The position numbers and the translations under genes are program-made. Shown here piece by piece: positions 9,705 through 20,012 of a DNA stretch of 64,000 nucleotides (positions within the stretch are counted from its first letter, which is position 1; each line of letters opens with the position of its first letter). This DNA is from Parasphingopyxis marina (lineage in GTDB: Bacteria; Pseudomonadota; Alphaproteobacteria; Sphingomonadales; Sphingomonadaceae): positions 1,042,501-1,106,500 of the forward strand of contig NZ_JACJVJ010000001.1 in NCBI RefSeq assembly GCF_014237875.1. The letters run 5' to 3'. The notes beneath the pieces are model-generated. The model was not told the DNA's origin. It saw only the letters and a list, made by a program, of their open reading frames with translations, and did no database searches.

Positions 9705-12566
9705 ATGAAACGCACATTTTCTCGCGGTCGCATATTCGGTGCCGCAAGCCTCGCGGCACTCGGCGCCGTGCTCTGGAACTCCCCGGCCTATGCGCAGGAC
9801 GAAGCTGCCGAAGAGGCGGCCTCGGCCGATCAGGGATTGATCGTCGTCACGGGCTCCCGCGTCGCACGCTCCGGCTTCAACTCCCCCACGCCGCTGACCG
9901 TCCTTGGCGCGGAACAGCTTCAGCAGAACGGCGATACCAATGTCGGCGAAGCACTGAACAGACTGCCGGCATTCCGTCCGCAAAATAGCGGCGCGGTTGT
10001 GGGCTTCACCCAGGCCAACGCCGGCTCGCTGTTGCTCGATCTGCGTGGCCTCGGTGCGCAGCGGACGCTGGTGTTGATCGACGGCCGGCGTTCGGCGCCG
10101 TCGACGACGCAGGGTACCTTCGACGTCAACCTCACGCCCAGCAACATCATCGAGCGCGCGGAAGTCGTGACGGGCGGCGCGTCCGCGGCCTATGGCTCGG
10201 ACGCCGTTGCGGGTGTCGTAAACCTGATTCTCGACACCGATCTCGAAGGGTTCCGGGCTGAAGGCCAGTTCGGCATTTCGACGTATGGCGACCAGGAAGA
10301 ATATCAGTTTAGCGCCGCCTATGGCAGCGAGTTCGCCGACGGTCGCGGACATTTCGTGGTTGCCGCAGAATATGTCGACAGCGCCGGCATGAATGACTGC
10401 TTCTACTATGATTGGTGCTCTCCAGACGGGACGTCGCTCTATTTTTCGACGAACAATCCGGGCGGGGCGGGCGCGAACGGACAGCCCGCACTGACACTCG
10501 GCTATGTCCATATGGCCAACATGACCGAGGCCGGCCTCATCAAGGACGGCCCGCTGCGTGGCGTCCAGTTCAATCCCGACGGCAGCGTTTCGGACGTGCC
10601 GTTCGAATTCGGGCTCAACGCATCTCCCTTCGCCTTTTTTATGATCGGCGGTTCGGGCAGGATGCTGATTCACGAAAACCTATTGCTCAAGGCACCGTTC
10701 GACCGGCTCTCGACCTTCGCCAATGTCGACTATGAACTCAGCGATTCTATCACCGCCTTCGCGCAAATGACCTATGGCCGCGTCCACGCCGAAGCATATG
10801 GAGCCCAGCCTTTCGACAACACCATTCCCATCACGCGCGATAATGTGTTCCTCCCTGCGGAGATCGCGCAGCGGATGGACACGCTCGGCATCACCTCGTT
10901 CGGGCTCGGCCGTGTTAGCCGCGAGGGAGGGTTGTCCGAAAAGGATGCGCGTCGCACCCATTTCCGGATTACCGCCGGCCTCGACGGTGAACTCGGCGGC
11001 GGCTGGGGTTGGGACGTCTACTACCAATATGGCGAAACCGACAGCAACGAGAGCGCGACCAACAACAGGATCAATGCCAATTTCCGCCGCGCCGTCGATG
11101 CAGTGATGGGCACCAACGGCCAGCCGGTCTGCCGTTCGACTCTTTCGGACCCGACAAATGGCTGCGCGCCGTTCAATCCATTCGGCATTGGCAATGCCTC
11201 GGATGCGGCGGTCGCCTATTCGTTCGGCACCTCGACTTCGGATTTCCATTATGCGCAGCACGTTATCGCGGCAAATATCCGTGGCGATCTCTTCTCCACC
11301 TGGGCAGGCCCGGTTTCGATAGCTGCAGGTGCCGAATATCGCGCCGATACCGCGCGCGGCACGGCCGATCCGATCAGTACGGCAAGCGGCTTTCTCACCA
11401 ATAACGCCGCGCCGATCGACGGCGAGATCTCGGTCGTCGAAGGCTATGCCGAAACGGTCGTGCCGCTGGCCAACGACTTCGTGCTGGCCCGCCGGCTGGA
11501 GCTAAACGGCGCGATCCGCCAGACCCATTACAGCCGCGAAAATTCCCTCAATTCACAGACGACCGTCAATGCCACGACGTGGAAGGTCGGCCTTGTCTGG
11601 GAGCCGATCTACGGCGTTCGCTTCCGCGCAGCGCGTTCTCGCGATATCCGGGCACCCAATATGGTCGAACTGTTCTCGCAGTTGGCGAGCACACAGACCT
11701 TTATCGTCGATCCCGTCACCAACACCAATATCAACGTGACGACATTTACGGGCGGCAATCCGGCGCTCGAACCGGAAAAGGCCGATACCTGGACTGCGGG
11801 TGTCGTGCTTTCGCCCGATCCCTCCTGGCTGGGCGGTGCCAATCTCAGCCTTTCGGTGGATTATTTCGATATCCAGCTGGAAGGCGCAATCGCAACGCTG
11901 GGCGGCCAGACGCTGCTCAACCGCTGTCTCGCCGGTTCAACCCAATTCTGCCAGTTCATCACGCGCGATCCGACCACCAACCTCATTACCCGGCTCGACA
12001 ATGTGAATCAGAATCTCAACGGGCTGATCGCACGCGGTATCGATTTCGAATTCCTGTTCAACACGAACCTCGATGGCCTCTCATTGCCGGGCGAGATCAC
12101 ATTCCGCGCGCTTGCGACCCACAATATCGCGCTGACCACGATCGACAGTTCGGGCACCCGGGTGAACCGGGCGGGCATGAACGGCTTCCCGACGGGCGAG
12201 CAATCGGGCGTTCCGGACTGGACGATCGATACCTCGCTGACATATCGGACCGGGCCGGCGCGGATATCGATCCAGACCCACACGCTTACATCCGGTTTGT
12301 TCAACGTGGGCAATGTTGGGCCCCAGGATCCCGGCTACAATGTGAACCTGCCGAACAGCATCAATGACAATCGGCTTGGCGGCCGAACCTATGTCCATCT
12401 GTCCGCCTCCTATGATGTCACCGACAATTTCGAGCTGTTCGGTTCGATCAACAATATCTTTAACTCGCATCCGTCGCTGGGGCCGACGGCGGTCGCCTCG
12501 TACAACCCGGTGCTTTACGATCCGACAGGGCGTTTTTTCCGGATCGGCGCGCGCGTCAATTTCTGA
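9705..12566 (+). CDS. TonB-dependent receptor
   Basis: Signal peptide, IVVTGSRVARSGFNSPTPLTVL plug, GGASAAYGSDAVAGVVNLILD, C-terminal beta strand ending in F. Confidence 0.92.
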   Translation: MKRTFSRGRIFGAASLAALGAVLWNSPAYAQDEAAEEAASADQGLIVVTGSRVARSGFNSPTPLTVLGAEQLQQNGDTNVGEALNRLPAFRPQNSGAVVGFTQANAGSLLLDLRGLGAQRTLVLIDGRRSAPSTTQGTFDVNLTPSNIIERAEVVTGGASAAYGSDAVAGVVNLILDTDLEGFRAEGQFGISTYGDQEEYQFSAAYGSEFADGRGHFVVAAEYVDSAGMNDCFYYDWCSPDGTSLYFSTNNPGGAGANGQPALTLGYVHMANMTEAGLIKDGPLRGVQFNPDGSVSDVPFEFGLNASPFAFFMIGGSGRMLIHENLLLKAPFDRLSTFANVDYELSDSITAFAQMTYGRVHAEAYGAQPFDNTIPITRDNVFLPAEIAQRMDTLGITSFGLGRVSREGGLSEKDARRTHFRITAGLDGELGGGWGWDVYYQYGETDSNESATNNRINANFRRAVDAVMGTNGQPVCRSTLSDPTNGCAPFNPFGIGNASDAAVAYSFGTSTSDFHYAQHVIAANIRGDLFSTWAGPVSIAAGAEYRADTARGTADPISTASGFLTNNAAPIDGEISVVEGYAETVVPLANDFVLARRLELNGAIRQTHYSRENSLNSQTTVNATTWKVGLVWEPIYGVRFRAARSRDIRAPNMVELFSQLASTQTFIVDPVTNTNINVTTFTGGNPALEPEKADTWTAGVVLSPDPSWLGGANLSLSVDYFDIQLEGAIATLGGQTLLNRCLAGSTQFCQFITRDPTTNLITRLDNVNQNLNGLIARGIDFEFLFNTNLDGLSLPGEITFRALATHNIALTTIDSSGTRVNRAGMNGFPTGEQSGVPDWTIDTSLTYRTGPARISIQTHTLTSGLFNVGNVGPQDPGYNVNLPNSINDNRLGGRTYVHLSASYDVTDNFELFGSINNIFNSHPSLGPTAVASYNPVLYDPTGRFFRIGARVNF

Positions 12567-12801
12567 GTTGCCTCGCGGATAGATCGTTGCATGCCATGGC
12601 AGAACTCTTTTTTGCATCTCGAGTTCGAACCACCCACCGCGGGATGGCTGGCAACGATTGAGCGCCGTCCGGTCCGAAACGGCCGGGCGGCGTCTTCGCA
12701 CGGCGCTCCGTAGGCAGGTCCGCGCTGCGTTGACGAGGCAAGGGAAACCGGTATCGTTCGCGGGGAATGGGCCCTGAAGAGAGCCCTTATATGGAGAGGG
12801 T

Positions 12802-13668
12802 GTGGAAAGTCGCGGATCACGATCCGAAGGTTCGGTTGGCTCTCAGAACCTGCATTCGCGAAATGTGGGAGAGCTGACCTTTTGGATGGTCGAGAACTGC
12901 AACCGGCTTACGACCGATCTTGCCGATGTCCTGCCACCAGAGGATTCGCAGGACTATCTAATGATGGTCATGCAGCTTTCGGGCGAAGTCAGGATCGAAA
13001 ATCGCGGCCACACCAACATCCTTCGTCCCGGAACGCTGGGGCTCTATCGGTTCTCCAGAAATTGTGACGCGCTGTACGCTGAGGAGGGCGCCAGGCAACT
13101 CGTCGGCATCGTTCCGCGTCAGGAACTCACAGCGCGAACGCCGAGCATGACGAATATCCTGCAGCGCCAGTTCCCTCATGACAGCGCGGTTTGCTCGCTC
13201 GCTTTCAACTTTCTGACAGGCCTTTATGAAAGCGCCGAGCATCTGGGCATGACAAGGCCGGAAATGTCCGACGTGGCGATCAATCTTCTCCAGGTTGCGA
13301 TCGCCGAGCAGGTCGTGGGCAGCGAGGGGGTTTCCTATCGCGATAAGATCCGGGTGCGCGTCAGGGGATATGTCGACCGCCATATCCATGACCCAAATCT
13401 GAGCGTGGAGAGTGTCGCCGCCGCCATGCGGTGCAGCAGCCGCCACCTTCAGGCGATCTTCGCCGATCAGGAGCCGCTGGGCCGCTACATCTGGCGGACG
13501 CGCCTCGAACGTTGCGCGGCAGTTCTGCGCGAACCTGGCTGCGCGGCCTTGTCGATCACCGAAATCGCTTTCTCGATGGGCTTTTCGAACGCGTCCCATT
13601 TCAGCCGTGCGTTTAAAGCGCGCTTTGGAGCCAGTCCCAAATCCTACCGCGGTTGCGCGCTCCACTAG
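12802..13668 (+). CDS. AraC-family transcriptional regulator, paralogous to 2046-2963
   Basis: LSVESVAAAMRCSSRHLQAIFADQEPLGRYIWRTRLERCAAVL...ITEIAFSMGFSNASHFSRAFKARFGASPKSYR. Confidence 0.87.
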   Translation: MESRGSRSEGSVGSQNLHSRNVGELTFWMVENCNRLTTDLADVLPPEDSQDYLMMVMQLSGEVRIENRGHTNILRPGTLGLYRFSRNCDALYAEEGARQLVGIVPRQELTARTPSMTNILQRQFPHDSAVCSLAFNFLTGLYESAEHLGMTRPEMSDVAINLLQVAIAEQVVGSEGVSYRDKIRVRVRGYVDRHIHDPNLSVESVAAAMRCSSRHLQAIFADQEPLGRYIWRTRLERCAAVLREPGCAALSITEIAFSMGFSNASHFSRAFKARFGASPKSYRGCALH

Positions 13669-13800
13669 ATCCGCCAGCAAAAACATCGGCGCGCGGACGG
13701 GCGTTGCCTTGGCGCGGCGATTTGCGTATCAATTCCAAAAGATCAATGAACCGTATCATTAGCTTAATTGAGTCATGTTAAAGAAAGACAGGTGAAGCAT

Positions 13801-14922
13801 ATGAGTCAGAATCCGGTGGCTCCACCCTTCCGCGCAGATCATGTAGGCAGTTTCCTGCGGCCAACCGCGCTTCTAGAGGCCCGTGAAAAGCATGCGGCGG
13901 GGGAAATGGATGCAGATGGGCTACGCGAGGCCGAAGATGTGGCGATCGCCGAGATCGTCCGCCTGCAGGAAGATGTGGGCCTGCGTTCGATCACGGATGG
14001 CGAGTTTCGCCGGAACGCCTTTCACACCGATTTCCTGAGGCATTTGGACGGGGTAGCCATTACGCGCGCACCGAAGCTGCAGATCACCAAGAGCGACGGG
14101 GGGCAGAGTTTTGCGCCGCCGGTCATTACCGTAGTCGACAAGGTGTCACACGGTCACGACGTGGAACGTGCCAATTTCGAGTATCTACAGTCGGTTACCG
14201 GTCAAACGCCGAAGGTCACGATTCCCTCGCCGACGATGCTGCATTTCCGGGGTGGCCGCGAGGCGATTTCGAGCGAAATCTATCCGGACCTCGAAGAATT
14301 CTATGCCGATGTCGCCGCCGCCTATGCGTCCGAACTCCAGAGCCTGGGCGAAGCCGGATGCACTTATGTGCAGATGGACGACACCAACCTCGCCTATCTG
14401 TGCGACACGACGCAGCGCGAAAAAGCGCGCGAACGCGGGCTCGATCCCGACCAGCTTCCGCGCGACTATGCCCGCTTCATCAATATGGCGATTGCCGACA
14501 GGCCCGAAGGCATGGTGACGGCCGTCCATCTGTGCCGCGGCAATTTCCGATCGAGCTGGGCGGCCGAGGGTGGCTATGAGCCGGTCGCCGAAGTGCTGTT
14601 CAACGAGCTGGCGATCGACGCCTATTTCCTCGAATATGACGATGCGCGCTCGGGCGATTTCGCGCCGTTGCGTTTCGTGCCCAAGAATAAGACCGTCGTG
14701 CTGGGCCTGGTTACGACCAAGTTCGATACGATGGAGGATCGCGACGCTATCTTGCGGCGGATCGAGGAGGCGGCGAAATATCTGCCGGTCGAACAGATGT
14801 GCCTCAGCCCGCAATGCGGTTTTTCCTCCACGGTGAAGGGGAACGACATCGCGGTGGAAAGCCAGGCGGCCAAGCTGCGCCTGGTCGTCGAGGTGGCGCG
14901 CGAAGTGTGGGGTACGAACTGA
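13801..14922 (+). CDS. Cobalamin-independent methionine synthase (MetE C-terminal)-like protein
   Basis: FRADHVGSFLRPTALLEAREKHAAGEMDADGLREAEDVAIAEIVRLQEDVGLRSITDGEFRR; VHLCRGNF; CLSPQCGFSS zinc-site region. Confidence 0.85.
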   Translation: MSQNPVAPPFRADHVGSFLRPTALLEAREKHAAGEMDADGLREAEDVAIAEIVRLQEDVGLRSITDGEFRRNAFHTDFLRHLDGVAITRAPKLQITKSDGGQSFAPPVITVVDKVSHGHDVERANFEYLQSVTGQTPKVTIPSPTMLHFRGGREAISSEIYPDLEEFYADVAAAYASELQSLGEAGCTYVQMDDTNLAYLCDTTQREKARERGLDPDQLPRDYARFINMAIADRPEGMVTAVHLCRGNFRSSWAAEGGYEPVAEVLFNELAIDAYFLEYDDARSGDFAPLRFVPKNKTVVLGLVTTKFDTMEDRDAILRRIEEAAKYLPVEQMCLSPQCGFSSTVKGNDIAVESQAAKLRLVVEVAREVWGTN

Positions 14923-15359
14923 TGTCCGACGAGAAAGCCTTGCTGGAAGCGAACAAGGCGGCCGCCGCCGTCTATTACGCAAAACATGCCGAGCCGGTCG
15001 AAGTCTCGATGGCGGCGATTTCGAAGGACGTCATCTATCATGGCCGCGCGGATTCGCCGCCGAGCCTCGATATGTGGATCGAGCGCGAGATACGCTTTCG
15101 CAAGGCGATGAGCGATATCGAAACGACCGTCCACCGCCAGACCGCCGAGGGCGATATGGTCGCGACCCATTGGACCTTGGAAGCCACGCATAGTGGCCGG
15201 CTGATGGATTATGAGGCCAGCGGCAAACGGATCAAGATGGCCTCGATGTGCTTTGATCGCGTCGTCGACGGGCTGGTCGTCGAGCATTGGGGCGTGCGCG
15301 ATTTGCTCAACGTGCTGCGCACGATCGGCGCCGTGGCCAAATTCACGCCGAAAAAATAG
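14922..15359 (+). CDS. SnoaL-like/nuclear transport factor 2 family protein
   Basis: AAAVYYAKHAEPVEVSMAAISKDVIYHGR...MASMCFDRVVDGLVVEHWGVRDLLNVL; TGATG overlap with upstream gene. Confidence 0.75.
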   Translation: MSDEKALLEANKAAAAVYYAKHAEPVEVSMAAISKDVIYHGRADSPPSLDMWIEREIRFRKAMSDIETTVHRQTAEGDMVATHWTLEATHSGRLMDYEASGKRIKMASMCFDRVVDGLVVEHWGVRDLLNVLRTIGAVAKFTPKK

Positions 15360-15380
15360 GACTGCCTAGTCCCGGCCGGA

Positions 15381-16724
15381 TCAGGCTTGCCGTTCGGGTG
15401 CTGGCTTGGCGCGGCCTGCAACCAGCATGATCGCCAGCATCCCAACAGCGAAGGCACCGACGATGGAGACCATCGCATAGACGGGGAAAAAGTCGGCCCG
15501 CTCCCAGCCCCGGTCCATCAGCATGCCCGCGGTATAGGAACCGAGTACGCCCCCGAAGCGCCCGATTCCGATCATGAAGCCCAGGCCCGCGCTGCGCATG
15601 GCCGGGGGATAGAAGCGCGTGGCGAGGATCAGCAGGCCGATCCAGGAGCCGACGAGGAAGAAGCTGAGCAGGCACAGCACACCGAGCGGCAGGACAGGAT
15701 CGGAGGGAAGCTCGCCGATGATGAAAATCAGGATCGCGGCGATGACATAGCCGCCGCACACCCACCACAGTGCGTGGCGGGACGAAGCGAGCTTGCCATA
15801 GGCTAACGTGCCCAGTGCCGAACCCAGCGCCATCAGCATGCCGCTGGACATCGCCGTGGTCGATGTGATGCCCGCGTCGATCAGAATTTGCGGGGTCCAG
15901 TTGATCTTGAAATGGGTGCAGAAATAATGGGTCAGGGCTGCGATGCCGAATAGCAATGTGGCGAACATGATCGTGCGATTGGTGAGGAGTTCGCGCAGCG
16001 AGCGGCTTTCATAGCCGCTTGTTTCCGGGAGCGGGAGGCTTTCCACGGGCGGATGTCCCCAGCGTATGAGCATCTTGTTCAGTTTCTCGAGCGCACCGGG
16101 CGGCCGTTTGGCCAAGATAAAATCGAGGGATTCGGGAAGATAATAGAGCCCTACGAGAAAGACGGTCGCGTTGATCGCGGCCCCGAAAAAGAAGATCGCC
16201 TGCCAGCCAAAGGCCGCGATCAACGTGGCGGCGACGGCCGAGCACACCGCCAGGCCCAGCGCAAAGCCGATATGCATGGTCGACGCCAGCAGGTTGCCGA
16301 GCCGGTTGTTCGAATATTCGATGACCAGCACATTGAGATTGGGAAAGATCACACCCACGCCGACGCCCGTCAGGAAGCGCAAGGCGATCAGCTGGGTAAC
16401 ATTTTCCACGAACGGGACAAGCGCCATCGTCACCGCCAGAAACGCGCTCGCCGACAGGATCATCACCCGCCGGCCATAACGGTCCGCGAGCGGCGCCAGC
16501 AGGAACGCTCCCGCCATCGTGCCCAGGGCGAGAACGCCGAACACAACGCCCAGGGTCGACGCCGCCACGCCCCATTCCGAGGAGATGTTGGGAGCGGCAA
16601 ACGCCATCACCGCGCTGTCGAAACCGTCCCCCAAATTGGCAAGGATGCATAGAGCGACGGCAAGGAATTGCTGCCACCGCATCGGCGATTCCTTGAGCAG
16701 TTCCCGGACATCTGTTTGCGGCAT
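15381..16724 (-). CDS. MFS transporter, aromatic acid:H+ symporter (AAHS)-like
   Basis: DGFDSAVMAFAAPNIS, GVGVIFPNLNVLVIEYSNNRLGNLLA, YLPESLDFIL. Confidence 0.88.
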   Translation of the reverse strand: MPQTDVRELLKESPMRWQQFLAVALCILANLGDGFDSAVMAFAAPNISSEWGVAASTLGVVFGVLALGTMAGAFLLAPLADRYGRRVMILSASAFLAVTMALVPFVENVTQLIALRFLTGVGVGVIFPNLNVLVIEYSNNRLGNLLASTMHIGFALGLAVCSAVAATLIAAFGWQAIFFFGAAINATVFLVGLYYLPESLDFILAKRPPGALEKLNKMLIRWGHPPVESLPLPETSGYESRSLRELLTNRTIMFATLLFGIAALTHYFCTHFKINWTPQILIDAGITSTTAMSSGMLMALGSALGTLAYGKLASSRHALWWVCGGYVIAAILIFIIGELPSDPVLPLGVLCLLSFFLVGSWIGLLILATRFYPPAMRSAGLGFMIGIGRFGGVLGSYTAGMLMDRGWERADFFPVYAMVSIVGAFAVGMLAIMLVAGRAKPAPERQA

Positions 16725-16733
16725 GTCTTCCCG

Positions 16734-18860
16734 CTAGGCCAGCGTGACCAGTGCGTCGAGCACGACCGCCCCTTCGCCCGGGCCCGATGCGGAGAGCGGA
16801 TTGATCTCGATCTCTTTGATCCGGGGATTTGCGCGAATGAGTACGCCCAATCGCGCGACCGTATCGGCGATCGCGTCCAGATCGGCGGGCGGCTGGCCCC
16901 GCGCGCCCTTCAACAGGGCGTAGCCTTTGAGGCCTCTGAGCGCGGCGAGCACGGCCTCGCGATCGCTATCCGCACCAAGCATGGCGACGTCTTTCAGAAC
17001 TTCAATCCAGATACCGCCCAAGCCGACCATAAGGATCGGTCCCCAATCGTCGTCGCGCCGGGCGGAGACGATCAGTTCATGATCGCGTGGCTGCATTGCT
17101 TCGACGAGGATACCGTCGAGCGCGATCTTCGAGGGAAGGGCAGCGACGCGCTGAACCTGCGCCTCGAAGGTCGCAGCGATGTCTTCCGGTTTTTCAAGCC
17201 CGAGCGCAACGGCGCCGATATCGCTTTTGTGCGACAGCGCGGAGGCCTGTGCCTTCATTGCAACCGGCCTGCCGATTTCTGCTGCTGCGGCGACGGCATC
17301 TTTGGCGGACGTTGCCAGCCGGCCTGCTGGGACCGTGAAGCCGGCCGATGCCAGCAGCGCCTTTCCGAGATATTCGGGCAGAACTCCGGAGGTATCGGGC
17401 AGAGCGATCTTGACGGCGTCGTTGCGACGGTCGGTCACTGGCGAATATCGCCCGGCCTCGTGCAGCCGGGCAAGTGCGCGCAACGCCCGGTCTGGCGACC
17501 GAAACAGCGCAATTCCGGCCTCGTGCAACAGGCTCGCAATCTCTGGTGCAATAGCGCTGCTGTCGCCCAGCATCGTATAGACAACCGGCTTTTCGGATCC
17601 GCGGATATGGGGCAGCACGGCTTCGGCCACCTTGAGCCCGAATTCCTGCGTACCCGGCATCAGTGCCATGAGCACCGAGCCGACATTGCGGTCGGCGAGC
17701 AGCGCAGCCGCCGCTTGCCCAGACAGATCTGGTTGCTGTAGCCCCTGCGCGGTGATGTCGAGCGGGTTCGATACATGGGCGAAGTCCGGCAGCAGTGCCG
17801 CGAGCTTTTGCCCGGTCGCGCCTTCCAATATGGGCAGGTCCAGCTTCAGCCGGGCGCACATATCCGCCGCTAGCCCCTTGAAGGCGCCGGATTCCGTCAC
17901 GATCGCTGGGCCCGCCTTGGGCAATGCCGCGGATCGCAGCAAGAGTTCGATTACGTCGCCCATTTCATCGAGCGTTTCGACAAGAATGACGCCGGCTTCG
18001 GTGACAAGAGTCCGCATCACGGCATGGTCGGTGACGAGCGATCCGGTATGCGAGGCTGCGGCTTCCTGTGCACCTTCGCTTTCGCCGGGGTGGATCAGCA
18101 CGATCTGCTTGCCGGATTGCCGGACGGCTTTCGCAAGGGCGAGAAAGCGCTGCGGATCGCGCAACTGCTCGGCGAACACCGCGATGACGCGGGTGGCATC
18201 GTTGGCAGCGGCAAATTCGACGAAATCGTTGATCGACAGCACCGCCTCGTTGCCGGTCGATATCGTGTAGGACACCGGGAGCTCGCGCGCCGCGCAGGAC
18301 AAACGGATATTGCCGACCATGCCACCGCTCTGGCCAAGGATGGCTACTGCGGGCGCTGCGATCTCGGCCGGGCGCTGAACGCCGAAAGAAAGGGGCGTCC
18401 CGTCGATGAAATTGGTCAAGCCGATGCAGTTGGGCCCCAGCAGCGCCAGCCCGCCATCGCGCGCGATCTTCGCAATACGGTCTTGCTCGATCCGGCCTTC
18501 GGCGCCCATTTCGGCAAAGCCGGACGAATAGACGACGGCGGCGCCGATGCCGCGCTCGACGCAGCCGGCCACCGCATCGCCGATACCGGCGCCCGGAATG
18601 GCGAGGATGGCAAGATCGATGTCCGGCGGCAGATCCGTCAGGCTCGTCACGCTTTCGCGCCCGTCGATTTCTCCGCCTTTCCGGCTGACCAGATGGATGT
18701 CGCCGGCAAAGTCGAACCGCTGAAGATTGGCGAGCACCCGGCTACCCGTCGATCCCGGCTTGGCCGAAGCGCCGACAATCGCAATCGATCGCGGCCGCAT
18801 TAGGCGCTGCAACTTGTCTCCCTGCGCATCGTCGATTCCGGCGAGGACATCAGTCTTCAC
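16734..18860 (-). CDS. ADP-forming acyl-CoA synthetase (FerA-like feruloyl-CoA synthetase candidate)
   Basis: RPRSIAIVGASAKPGSTGSRVLANL, GPNCIGLTN, SGGMVGN, ATP-grasp GRPVAMKAQASALSHKSDIGAVALGL; GTG start overlaps end of the hydratase gene. Confidence 0.85.
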   Translation of the reverse strand: MKTDVLAGIDDAQGDKLQRLMRPRSIAIVGASAKPGSTGSRVLANLQRFDFAGDIHLVSRKGGEIDGRESVTSLTDLPPDIDLAILAIPGAGIGDAVAGCVERGIGAAVVYSSGFAEMGAEGRIEQDRIAKIARDGGLALLGPNCIGLTNFIDGTPLSFGVQRPAEIAAPAVAILGQSGGMVGNIRLSCAARELPVSYTISTGNEAVLSINDFVEFAAANDATRVIAVFAEQLRDPQRFLALAKAVRQSGKQIVLIHPGESEGAQEAAASHTGSLVTDHAVMRTLVTEAGVILVETLDEMGDVIELLLRSAALPKAGPAIVTESGAFKGLAADMCARLKLDLPILEGATGQKLAALLPDFAHVSNPLDITAQGLQQPDLSGQAAAALLADRNVGSVLMALMPGTQEFGLKVAEAVLPHIRGSEKPVVYTMLGDSSAIAPEIASLLHEAGIALFRSPDRALRALARLHEAGRYSPVTDRRNDAVKIALPDTSGVLPEYLGKALLASAGFTVPAGRLATSAKDAVAAAAEIGRPVAMKAQASALSHKSDIGAVALGLEKPEDIAATFEAQVQRVAALPSKIALDGILVEAMQPRDHELIVSARRDDDWGPILMVGLGGIWIEVLKDVAMLGADSDREAVLAALRGLKGYALLKGARGQPPADLDAIADTVARLGVLIRANPRIKEIEINPLSASGPGEGAVVLDALVTLA

Positions 18861-19701
18861 GGTTATAGCCCTGCAGGCCGGGCTTATAGCTTTTATCGTC
18901 GAGGAACTGTTTGAGCCCCTTGTCGCGCCCGCCTGATTTGTCGGCGAACTTCGTCTGTCCGCCCTTGGCGACGAGATAATCCTCCGCGACATCCCAGCTC
19001 ATATCCGCGACTTTTTTTAGCGCGATCTTGGCGGCATTCAGGACGACCGGGTTCTTCGACAGCAGCTCCAGCGCCAGAGCCCGTGTATGAACGCGCAGTT
19101 CGGACAGCGGCACGGCTTCACAGACCAGCCCCATCTGGGCTGCCTTCTCGCCGGTAAAGTTACGGCCGGTCATGACATAGAGCGCTGCGTCCTGGGGACG
19201 GAGCCTTTCCTGAACGGCCTTGGTCACATTGCCACCGGGGATGATGCCCCAGTTGATTTCGGATAGCCCGAACACGGCTTCGTTTGCTGCGACCGCGAGG
19301 TCGCAGGCCACGAGCGGCGTGAAGGCGCCGCCGAAGCACCAGCCGTTGACCATCGCAATGGTGGGCTTTCCGTAATGCATGAGCTTGCGCCATTGCCACT
19401 CCTGCGCCGTCTGGCGAATCTTGCGCACGCGCGCAGGTGGCAGGCCGTCGGTCTCCCGGAAATATTCCTTCAGGTCCATGCCGGCGGAAAAGGCTTCGCC
19501 TGCTCCGGTCAGCACGACGACCCCGCAACGTTCGTCGACCTCCAGCTGTTCGAGGATTTCGAGCATCTCTGAATTGAGCGTCGGACTCATCGCGTTGCGC
19601 TTTTCCGGGCGGTTCAGCGTTACCCAGGCGATACCTTCGTCAAAGGAAACGTCCACGCAGGACATCGACAAATTCGGACTATCGGCAGATGGGCTGCTCA
19701 T
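18850..19701 (-). CDS. p-Hydroxycinnamoyl-CoA hydratase/lyase-like crotonase (FerB/Ech-like)
   Basis: FSAGMDLKEYFRETD, WQWRKLMHYGKPTIAMVNGWCFGGAFTPLVACDLA, FGLSEINWGIIPGG, FLDDKSYKPGLQGYNR resemble HCHL rather than generic enoyl-CoA hydratase. Confidence 0.82.
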   Translation of the reverse strand: MSSPSADSPNLSMSCVDVSFDEGIAWVTLNRPEKRNAMSPTLNSEMLEILEQLEVDERCGVVVLTGAGEAFSAGMDLKEYFRETDGLPPARVRKIRQTAQEWQWRKLMHYGKPTIAMVNGWCFGGAFTPLVACDLAVAANEAVFGLSEINWGIIPGGNVTKAVQERLRPQDAALYVMTGRNFTGEKAAQMGLVCEAVPLSELRVHTRALALELLSKNPVVLNAAKIALKKVADMSWDVAEDYLVAKGGQTKFADKSGGRDKGLKQFLDDKSYKPGLQGYNRED

Positions 19702-19924
19702 GGGACGGCTCCGCTCGCTGGGTGAAAGACGCTGAAGTATCTATTCGATTTGATATGAAAGACTAGTATTATAGTCAATTGATCTCGACTTAAATGGCTG
19801 CAATTTGGCCCGATCTAATCCGGCCCGTGCCGCAGCGCTATCACTTGAGATCCGCCGCTGGCGGGATAATATGCCTCGATCCATACCCGCTTGCGAAATT
19901 GCAACAAGCCTGTTGAAAAGACAT

Positions 19925-19946
19925 AAAAGTCATATATATGACTTTT
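19925..19946. promoter_or_regulatory. Perfect 22-bp palindrome AAAAGTCATATATATGACTTTT, candidate operator
   Basis: Exact inverted repeat in intergenic region 66 bp upstream of aldehyde dehydrogenase. Confidence 0.6.
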
Positions 19947-20012
19947 GATAGCGCAAGATGCCCATCTATCGGAGATGGCGCGAGCATGCTGCAGTCGGGT
20001 GAGATTTCGTAA

